Source: JACKOF01 sp041571855 (GTDB taxonomy: Bacteria; Pseudomonadota; Gammaproteobacteria; Pseudomonadales; Porticoccaceae). From it: a stretch of 11,087 nt of DNA. The notes beneath the pieces are model-generated. The model was not told where the DNA came from and searched no databases. It worked only from the letters and a program-made list of their open reading frames with translations. Below are positions 5,640 to 11,087 of the stretch, in pieces; position 1 is the stretch's first letter, and each line of letters starts with the position of its first letter. A program made the position numbers and the translations under genes. Location: assembly GCA_041571855.1 (NCBI GenBank), contig JBFFTH010000060.1, positions 1 to 11,087 on the forward strand. The letters are read 5' to 3'.

Positions 5640-6809
5640 ATGTTCAAGATTCGTACCTACAACCAGATTTCCAGCAAAGGATTGGATCGTTTCCCCGCCG
5701 ACAAATACGAGGTGGGTAGCGAGATTGCCGCGCCTGAAGGGTATATCCTGCGCAGCCACAAGCTGCACGGTGAAGAAATTCCCGAGAGTCTGGAGGCGGT
5801 CGGCAGGGCCGGCGCGGGCGTCAACAATATTCCGGTGGCTGACTATACCAAGCGGGGTGTGGTTGTTTTTAATGCGCCGGGTGCCAATGCCAATGCGGTG
5901 AAGGAACTGGTGGCAGCCGCCCTGTTGTTGTCATCGCGGGATATTTTTGGCGGCATGAATTACGTCCAGGGATTGACCGATATCAAGGATGAAAGCGAGA
6001 TGTCGAAGTTGCTCGAGCAACAGAAAAAGCGCTTTGCCGGCTCAGAACTTTTTGGCAAGACCCTGGGTGTTGTCGGTCTGGGCGCGATCGGTTCGCTGGT
6101 TGCCAACATGGCGCTGGAACTGGGCATGAATGTCGCGGGCTACGACCCGGCGATTTCGGTAGAGGCCGCGTGGCGGCTCTCCAGCCGGGTGCAGAAGATG
6201 GATAACATGCAGAGCCTGTTGGCGGTTTCTGATTTTGTCACAGTCCATGTGCCGGCCATACCTCAGACTCAACGGCTGATTAATGCCGACACCCTGCGCT
6301 ACTTTAAATCGTCCGCGAAGTTGTTAAATTTCGCCCGCGAAGAAGTGGTCGATACCGATGCGGTGGTTGCAGCACTGGATAGCGGTGCCCTCAACGCTTA
6401 CATCACTGACTTCCCAACCCCAGCCCTTCTCGGCCGGGAAGATGTATTGCTGCTACCGCACATCGGCGCCAGCACTGCTGAGGCAGAAGAGAATTGTGCC
6501 ATTATGGTGGCTGATCAACTGATGGATTATCTCGAGAACGGCAATATTCGCAATTCGGTGAACTTCCCGCCGACGAAAATGGCCCGCAACGATGGATACC
6601 GGATTACCTTCAGCAATGAAAATGTGCCCAAGGTTCTGGGTAATGTTTTGTCTGTACTCGCTGACCGCGATATCAACGTGATTGATATGGTCAACAAGAG
6701 CCGCGACGATATCGCCTACAATATCATGGATGTTGAATCCGAGCCCTCGGAAGAGCTGCTGGACGAGATTCGCGCTGTTAATGGTGTGGTCAGAGTGAGA
6801 GCCGTCTGA
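5640..6809 (+). CDS. serA: D-3-phosphoglycerate dehydrogenase, short form with ACT domain
   Basis: SerA oxidises 3-phosphoglycerate to 3-phosphohydroxypyruvate with NAD, the first step of serine synthesis. The 389 residues contain an N-terminal substrate-domain half (to about 100), an NAD-binding Rossmann domain with GLGAIG (146-151) and D169, and a C-terminal ACT domain (about 320-389) for likely serine feedback. Catalytic R233 (NFARE) and H274 (PHIGAST) are present. The usual DVFxxEP segment carrying the catalytic Glu reads DFPTPALLG (257-265), with no Glu at the expected place. The N-terminal pattern ISSKGLDRFPADKYEVG and RAGAGVNNIPV (56-66) fits a subfamily that often travels with non-enterobacterial serine pathways. 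The start follows the serC TAA by 3 nt, and its ribosome site GAGGTG (5625-5630) lies inside serC, so translation is probably coupled. Confidence 0.95.
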   Translation: MFKIRTYNQISSKGLDRFPADKYEVGSEIAAPEGYILRSHKLHGEEIPESLEAVGRAGAGVNNIPVADYTKRGVVVFNAPGANANAVKELVAAALLLSSRDIFGGMNYVQGLTDIKDESEMSKLLEQQKKRFAGSELFGKTLGVVGLGAIGSLVANMALELGMNVAGYDPAISVEAAWRLSSRVQKMDNMQSLLAVSDFVTVHVPAIPQTQRLINADTLRYFKSSAKLLNFAREEVVDTDAVVAALDSGALNAYITDFPTPALLGREDVLLLPHIGASTAEAEENCAIMVADQLMDYLENGNIRNSVNFPPTKMARNDGYRITFSNENVPKVLGNVLSVLADRDINVIDMVNKSRDDIAYNIMDVESEPSEELLDEIRAVNGVVRVRAV

Positions 6810-6824
6810 TTTGACGTCCGCTTG

Positions 6825-6852
6825 AAAAGGGCAGCATTCGCTGCCCTTTTTT
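6825..6852. terminator. Strong intrinsic terminator between convergent serA and the kinase operon
   Basis: GGGCAGC (6829-6835), loop ATTC, GCTGCCC (6840-6846), preceded by AAAA and followed by six T (6847-6852). It lies 15 nt after serA stops and 23 nt beyond the end of the minus-strand kinase gene. Because A and T tracts flank both sides, it can end transcription from both directions, more strongly on the plus strand. Confidence 0.95.
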
Positions 6853-6875
6853 GTTCCGGCGGTGTTTGCCTGTGC

Positions 6876-9536
6876 TTACAAAGCCGGCTCGCAGATGTCA
6901 GTGGCGCACTCCTCAAGGCTGGTTAGCAGGCGCTTAATCGACGTCTTCTGCTCACTTTTAATCGCGCTGTGTAATTCGCATGCCCTTTCATCCAGGGTTT
7001 GCAGGTGAAAGACACCGGCTATGCCAACTAACTGGTGAGCTGCTTCTCGCATGTTCAGTGTGTCGTTGCGTTGAAAAGCCTCTCTGATTTCGGCCAGAAG
7101 ACGGTTTATCTCGCCCCTGAATGCCTCTGTTGACAGGTCATTTTCGGTGAGATCGAGTTTTTTCCTGATGCCGGTCTTGATGCCAACGGCATAACGCATC
7201 CGTTCTATCAGATAGTTTTCGTTGAGTGGTTTAAACAGCAAGTCATTGGCGCCTGCCTCGAGCAGTGCGTCTTCTTCGCCCTGAACGATATCGGCAGTCA
7301 GGGCAATGATCGGCGTTAGCCGATTTCTTTCACTGCTCTTGCGAATCGACCGGGTGGCTTCAATGCCGTTCAGTCCCGGCATGTGCAGATCCATCAGGAT
7401 AATATCGAATTTCTCCTGATGGCTGATGTTGACAACTTCACTGCCATTGGTTACCAGCCTGCACTGACCCCCAGCTTTGCCTATCAGGGTTTCCAGTAGC
7501 AGGCCGGTGAACTCGTTATCTTCCGCAACTAGGATATTGAGATACTGCAACGGTGCTAATGCCTTTGCCTGTTGAGGGGCGAGAGGCGCTGCATCCACCG
7601 TATCCAGCGCCTGATAGAGATTGTGGGGAGACGCTGGCGTAGCGAGGAACGATATGGGCTGCAGATCATGCATTTCCTCTTGAGTGAACATTTCAGATAT
7701 AGAGATAAGGGGTGTCAGGACAATGAGCTTTAGCGGGGTCTTATGCCGCAGCCGAATGATGTTTTCGGGCAGTTCCTGGTCAGTGATGCTTCGGGGGGAT
7801 GCGCAGATGATGACTGCATCACAACCCGCTATCTCAAGCGAGCAGATTTCGCTCGAGGTTTCTGTGTCGCAACCAAAACGTCTCAGGGCATTGACCACCG
7901 CGCGACTTTCTTCAGCTGAGTCTGCTAACACAGCGACCCGGCGATCAAGACGGGGTCTCGGAGCTTTCTCCTGTTGGCAAGGGAGGGCCAGCTTGACCCG
8001 AACCGAGGTTCCCTTGCCCTTTTCGCTTTGCACGTCAATGCTGCCATTCATCAGGTGGATGAGATTTTTGACGATGGACAGACCGAGGCCGGTGCCACCG
8101 TAGTTGCGCGAAATGGAGGTGTCGGCCTGGGCAAAGGCCTGGAAAATCTGCTCCTGGTTTTCACTGGCGATGCCGATACCGGTATCAGTAACCGAGAAAA
8201 TGATGCCGGTATCCGGCCTCTCCGGATCGGCCTCAAGCCTTACCGTTACGCTGCCGCGAGCGGTGAATTTGACAGCATTGGAAACCAGGTTGTTAACAAT
8301 TTGAGCTATGCGGGCGCTGTCACCAATCCGGCAGAGGCTGAGGTCCGGGTCGATATCGACGATCAGCCTGAGAGACTTTTCCTGGGCAGCAATGGAAAAT
8401 AATGACGCCACATTCTCGACACATTCTGCCAGGTCGATCTCGCCAGCTTCCAGAGTAACCGTATTGGACTGAAGTTTGCTGAAAGCCAGAACATCGTCGA
8501 TCAGGGTCAGGAGTTGCGAGGAGGCCTGATTGATAATCTTGCAGTAGTGTCTTTCGGCGTCGCTCTGGGCGACTTCAGTGAGTAGCAGGATAAAACCCTG
8601 AATGGCTGTGATTGGTGTGCGCAGCTCGTGGCTCATACGTGCGAGGAAATCACTCTTGGCCTTGTTGGCCATCTCGGCCGTCTCGTGGGCAATTTCCAGT
8701 TGTTGGTTTTTCGACCGCAGGCTGCAGAGGCTGTGCTCCAGCTCCCGGGTGGCGGAACTGACCTGTTGCTGGAGGTTTTGCTGGTTGTCCTCGACTGTCT
8801 GTGCAAGGCGGTTGAGCCCCATCGCGAGCACGGATAATTCATCTCTGGTGTCAATTGGCGCCCTGGCTTTGAGGTCGCCTTTTTCCATTTGCTGCACGGT
8901 TTCCGTGAGGCGCCTTATGGGACGCAAAATGGAGAGGCTGAGCAAATAGGTCAGCAGGATAGCAAATAGTGCAGCCAGTACAGAGAGGCTGAGGGAGGTA
9001 ATAAGAATTTGCCGGTTTTTATCCTGAATACCTTGCATGTTCATGGCCAGGACAACCCAGCCGATAGGCTTGAGATCCGCGTGGTCCATCGCCGGTTTGT
9101 CCGCCGCTTCATAATCGCTGACAGCGAGGTTGTTGAGGTAAACGGGGTGTTTGAAGTAGAGGTAATCGCCGGCCAGGGGGCTATCTGTCGGCAGCTCGGC
9201 GAAATTGACCGGTGGCTCGGGGAACAGTGCCGATGACGCCAGCGGGTTCTGCTCGCTGTCGAGAAATATTACTCCTGTGACGTGATTGAGCCTGGCAATG
9301 GCAGACGCCATGCCGGCAAGCATCTCTTTGTTGCCGGAATAAAGTGGAAAGTCAGCCATGGCGGCAAAATAACTGGCAGTATTGTTGCCTGAATTGTGCA
9401 GGTCGGCGAGGGCGTCGGTTTGGCGCGACCTGATGCCATAGAGTGTCAGAGCAACGGTGATTCCCAGCAGGGGTAGTAGTGTGACGATAAAAAAACGACT
9501 GTTAATCGACTTTTGCAATCCTATCGGTTTACTCAT
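6876..9536 (-). CDS. BarA/GacS-like hybrid sensor histidine kinase with two receiver domains (one degenerate) and Hpt
   Basis: Membrane phosphorelay kinase of 886 residues. Order: TM1 (about 14-34), periplasmic sensor (35-176, Cache-like: FPLYSGNKE then VTGVIFLDSEQNPL), TM2 (177-201), HAMP (203-256), coiled coil (250-295), HisKA with H303 in MSHELRTP, HATPase with N420, DTGIG (451-455) and GGTGLGL (480-486). A degenerate receiver follows (531-645; C578 where the acceptor Asp should be), then an intact receiver (D673, D716, T747, K769) and an Hpt domain with H834 in AHQLVG, where the usual Lys after the Leu is Val. The architecture and length resemble BarA/GacS, but the partner gene differs, so it is not called gacS. 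Start ATG 9536 overlaps the upstream stop as ATGAGTAA. ATG 9548 or TTG 9581 are alternatives without a better ribosome site. No response regulator gene is nearby. Confidence 0.93.
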   Translation of the reverse strand: MSKPIGLQKSINSRFFIVTLLPLLGITVALTLYGIRSRQTDALADLHNSGNNTASYFAAMADFPLYSGNKEMLAGMASAIARLNHVTGVIFLDSEQNPLASSALFPEPPVNFAELPTDSPLAGDYLYFKHPVYLNNLAVSDYEAADKPAMDHADLKPIGWVVLAMNMQGIQDKNRQILITSLSLSVLAALFAILLTYLLSLSILRPIRRLTETVQQMEKGDLKARAPIDTRDELSVLAMGLNRLAQTVEDNQQNLQQQVSSATRELEHSLCSLRSKNQQLEIAHETAEMANKAKSDFLARMSHELRTPITAIQGFILLLTEVAQSDAERHYCKIINQASSQLLTLIDDVLAFSKLQSNTVTLEAGEIDLAECVENVASLFSIAAQEKSLRLIVDIDPDLSLCRIGDSARIAQIVNNLVSNAVKFTARGSVTVRLEADPERPDTGIIFSVTDTGIGIASENQEQIFQAFAQADTSISRNYGGTGLGLSIVKNLIHLMNGSIDVQSEKGKGTSVRVKLALPCQQEKAPRPRLDRRVAVLADSAEESRAVVNALRRFGCDTETSSEICSLEIAGCDAVIICASPRSITDQELPENIIRLRHKTPLKLIVLTPLISISEMFTQEEMHDLQPISFLATPASPHNLYQALDTVDAAPLAPQQAKALAPLQYLNILVAEDNEFTGLLLETLIGKAGGQCRLVTNGSEVVNISHQEKFDIILMDLHMPGLNGIEATRSIRKSSERNRLTPIIALTADIVQGEEDALLEAGANDLLFKPLNENYLIERMRYAVGIKTGIRKKLDLTENDLSTEAFRGEINRLLAEIREAFQRNDTLNMREAAHQLVGIAGVFHLQTLDERACELHSAIKSEQKTSIKRLLTSLEECATDICEPAL

Positions 9537-10476
9537 CGGAAGATACATCCATATTTTCAAGCTGCTTTTGCAGGGCCTCAACAGCGGGCAGCTTTATTTC
9601 CAGTGCCCGGGCGACGGCAGGATTGAGGCTGACGGTGCAGTAGGCCGGGTAGCGGGGTTTCCAGAGGGCGTTATCCCCCGACTTCAGCCAACGGGATATG
9701 AGCTCCCCGGCGTGGACGCCGACATTTTCCGGCGAGGTGTAAACCGAGGCCAGGGCGCCTGCCTTGGTGTAGGCGCTGGAAAAGCCGATCACCGGAATTT
9801 TGTGTTGAAAGCTCAGGTATAAAATCCACTTGGCTACAGCGCCGTTTAAAAAGGCGCTGTCCGCTACTGCTATAAAGACATCGCTTTTTTCAATCACCGG
9901 TTGCAGTTTGTCGAGTGGGTTGTCGTTGACGTTGATTTCGGCATGGTGCAGAAGCAGCTGTGCGTCTTTACTGGCCTTTTTGAGCTCATCAAGGTGGTTG
10001 CCGGATACAGGTCCCAGCACTGTGCCGATATCGGTTGCAGATGGTTGCAGCAGCTTTGCCAGCTGAACGTAGCGTGACGGGGGTTGATCCAGGTAGATAA
10101 CAGATAGGGCCCGCCCGGCGGTTCTGCGGTTTTCTGCAATGATCTTTTTAAAGCCGGAGCGAGGCAGAAAAATTGCCAGCAAAGGAACACGGCTGGTCCT
10201 GGACAGGGCATACTGGGCTGCATCGCTGCCGACTGAGACCAGTAACCTGTATTTTCCACTGTCGAGCTCTGCCGCGGATACTGACGGAAGCTCAAATATA
10301 TCCACCGAGACGTGCTCTGATGGGTCGTCATTGAGCGTCTGTGTCAGCTGTTCAGCGGCTTTTTGATAAAAACCTGCTTTTCCCGAAAGCAGGATGGCAA
10401 CCCGGCCTTCGTTTGCCTGCACTATGCAGCATATGCCCATGACCAAAAGCCCGAGCAGGCAGTTTGTCATGCGCAT
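9529..10476 (-). CDS. Periplasmic ABC-type substrate-binding protein, likely sensory partner of the kinase
   Basis: The protein resembles the ABC_sub_bind family (Pfam PF04392 by my reading) of periplasmic binding proteins with two Rossmann-like lobes. From ATG 10476 it has 315 residues, beginning with a Sec signal peptide (MRMTNC, hydrophobic core to about residue 19, likely cut VQA|NE). Family-like segments include the first strand RVAILLSG after the signal, SVGSDAAQYAL, VIYLDQPPSRYVQLAKLL, VFIAVADSAFLNG and IPVIGFSSAYTKAGALASVYTS. Longer in-frame starts at 10509 and 10536 exist. GAGG lies 14 nt before 10509, but those starts put extra polar residues before the signal peptide. The gene overlaps the downstream kinase start by 8 nt, and no transporter permease or ATPase gene adjoins, suggesting a sensing role. 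Ligand unknown. Confidence 0.83.
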   Translation of the reverse strand: MRMTNCLLGLLVMGICCIVQANEGRVAILLSGKAGFYQKAAEQLTQTLNDDPSEHVSVDIFELPSVSAAELDSGKYRLLVSVGSDAAQYALSRTSRVPLLAIFLPRSGFKKIIAENRRTAGRALSVIYLDQPPSRYVQLAKLLQPSATDIGTVLGPVSGNHLDELKKASKDAQLLLHHAEINVNDNPLDKLQPVIEKSDVFIAVADSAFLNGAVAKWILYLSFQHKIPVIGFSSAYTKAGALASVYTSPENVGVHAGELISRWLKSGDNALWKPRYPAYCTVSLNPAVARALEIKLPAVEALQKQLENMDVSSDE

Positions 10477-10868
10477 CAGAATGCCGCTTGTGAGAGGGGA
10501 GCTATCCATAGCCTGTGGTAGGACCTCTTTAATCATACCTGATTATCGATTGCAGTTTATACGCTGTTACTATCCTTGTCCCGCACTCATTGGAGGGCAT
10601 TACCCCGGCCGCGATCGGTCACGGCATTTCCCATAGACTCGCGCCTGAAAAAGTTGTTGGGGCGCCTCTTTGGCGCAGTCCTGGCCCGGGTTTCGGCCCA
10701 TCATTGAAAGGAGCGCCGCTGCTGCCACCGAATGAAACCTCTGTCTTACCGGGGCGCGCAGCCCGGTACCCGTCGGAATGCAGCTTCCTATGTCGCCCGC
10801 CCTCGCCGGTGGGAGTTGTGTTTACCCTGCATGCTGCAGGCTCTGTAGGCCGGTGAAAAGGTTCAAGG

Positions 10869-10880
10869 CGACAATTGTCG
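10869..10880. repeat. 12-bp perfect palindrome, operator-like
   Basis: CGACAATTGTCG is a perfect palindrome about 190 bp before the start of the truncated plus-strand gene. It shares the ACAAT/ATTGT half-site look with the ACAATATTGT palindrome at 10962-10971. It could be a dimeric repressor site; no regulator can be named. Confidence 0.4.
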
Positions 10881-10961
10881 ACATGGCATATGCTTTACTG
10901 CCGGCTTTAATAGTTGTGCAGGGCTCTTTCTTACTATCAATGATTCGGCTCTTGATCAGGT

Positions 10962-10971
10962 ACAATATTGT
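10962..10971. repeat. 10-bp perfect palindrome, operator-like
   Basis: ACAATATTGT is a perfect palindrome, and TACAAT (10961-10966) inside it resembles a -10 box without a convincing -35. It is preceded by an interrupted repeat, ATCAA (10937-10941) and TTGAT (10952-10956). The site is 96 bp before the start codon of the truncated gene. Confidence 0.35.
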
Positions 10972-11002
10972 CCACTGCAGGCATTCTATGCCGAGCGTTC
11001 AG

Positions 11003-11016
11003 GTTGCACATGCAAC
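11003..11016. repeat. Inverted repeat GTTGCA-CA-TGCAAC just upstream of the last gene
   Basis: A perfect 6-bp inverted repeat with a 2-bp spacer, ending 50 bp before the ATG at 11067. Its size and placement suit a repressor or activator operator for that gene. Another short repeat, GGCAT/ATGCC (10980-10992), is adjacent. Confidence 0.4.
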
Positions 11017-11066
11017 GCCGGTGATAGGGCTGCTTTGGTAAATATTGGCAGAGGGTGGAATCTTCA

Positions 11067-11087
11067 ATGTCGCTGGAAGAAAGCAGA
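11067..11087 (+). CDS. Start of an unidentified protein (3' end outside window)
   Basis: ATG at 11067 opens a frame (MSLEESR) that continues past the window. A purine-rich ribosome site, GAGGGTGGA (11051-11059), ends 7 nt upstream, which is good spacing. Only seven residues are visible, so the product cannot be identified. It is divergent from the binding-protein/kinase operon and has operator-like repeats upstream. Confidence 0.5.

Larger units (their letters stand above)
10537..11066. other. Long intergenic region with many inverted repeats, no convincing gene
   Basis: About 530 bp separate the minus-strand binding-protein operon from the plus-strand gene at 11067. The left part (10590-10850) is GC-rich and holds several potential hairpins: GCGCC/GGCGC (10662-10676), TACCGGG/CCCGGTA (10747-10768, 7 bp perfect), GGAA/TTCC (10775-10788) and CCTGCA/TGCAGG (10826-10840). 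The right part has short palindromes, listed separately. Reading frames here give low-complexity, Pro/Gly/Arg-rich products without family resemblance. I looked for cobalamin, TPP, FMN, SAM and c-di-GMP riboswitch signatures on both strands and found none. Promoters for both flanking units must lie here but are not clear enough to place. Confidence 0.6.

Noticed and set aside
6876..9536. Calling the kinase gacS/barA outright
   Set aside because: Domain order and length fit, but the coupled binding-protein gene, the altered Hpt motif and the divergent sensor region do not allow orthology to be claimed from sequence reading alone.
9529..10476. Binding protein as a lipoprotein through the Cys pair near the signal peptide end
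   Set aside because: The residue before the first Cys of the pair is Ile, not Gly/Ala/Ser, so there is no proper lipobox; cleavage at VQA|NE fits better.
10590..10856. An 88-codon plus-strand frame in the long intergenic region
   Set aside because: The product is rich in Pro, Gly, Arg and Ser as expected from random GC-rich DNA, there is no good ribosome site, and it ends in noncoding-looking sequence.
10600..10860. A known metabolite riboswitch upstream of the binding-protein operon or of the last gene
   Set aside because: I checked both strands for the conserved cores of cobalamin, TPP, FMN, SAM and c-di-GMP riboswitches and found none.
1..11087. CRISPR arrays, insertion sequences, tRNA or rRNA genes, integrase or attachment sites
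   Set aside because: No regularly spaced direct repeats, no transposase-like reading frame, no cloverleaf-like or rRNA-like sequence was recognised anywhere in the window.

Overview
The window looks like core chromosome of a gammaproteobacterium related to Pseudomonas and the marine Cellvibrionales-type lineages. The order polA, small-RNA gene, engB (opposite strand), cytochrome c4, dsbA is the arrangement I know from Pseudomonas, and the polA-sRNA-engB part is also the arrangement of E. coli (Spot 42 locus). The lineage is inferred from gene order and protein character; no database search was possible.

Layout. Positions 1-1943 hold the 3' two thirds of polA (proofreading and polymerase domains; the 5' nuclease part lies outside). 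The polA-engB gap carries a probable Hfq-type small RNA at about 2026-2114, with an extracytoplasmic-sigma-like GAACTT promoter, a CU-rich single-stranded stretch, a stem-loop and a strong intrinsic terminator. It is positionally equivalent to Spot 42 and ErsA. engB (2184-2804, minus) diverges from a cytochrome c4 gene (2964-3599, plus). Their shared spacer has a perfect TATAAT box, a run of eight G inside the promoter spacer, and two strong inverted repeats in the cytochrome leader. dsbA (3740-4381) follows after a clean terminator.

Positions 4524-6809 are a tight serC-serA operon (3-nt gap) for the first two steps of serine synthesis. Both enzymes belong to less common subfamilies (alphaproteobacterial/Methanosarcina-type SerC and a short ACT-containing SerA), unlike the standard enterobacterial pair. 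A bidirectional-looking terminator separates serA from the convergent minus-strand operon.

That operon (10476 down to 6876) encodes a periplasmic ABC-type substrate-binding protein and, overlapping it by 8 nt, a BarA/GacS-like hybrid histidine kinase. The kinase order is TM, periplasmic sensor, TM, HAMP, HisKA, HATPase, degenerate receiver, receiver, Hpt. No permease or ATPase gene is next to the binding protein, so it probably presents a ligand to the kinase rather than feeding a transporter. The last 530 bp (10537-11066) have no convincing gene but contain many inverted repeats and palindromes. A new plus-strand gene begins at 11067 and runs off the end.

Most interesting points: the sRNA with its sigma-E-like promoter, paired with a similar motif before dsbA; the binding-protein/hybrid-kinase pair; the unusual DsbA (CGHC, Thr before cis-Pro, lipobox); the G8 tract and structured leader before cytochrome c4; and the operator-like palindromes before the truncated last gene.
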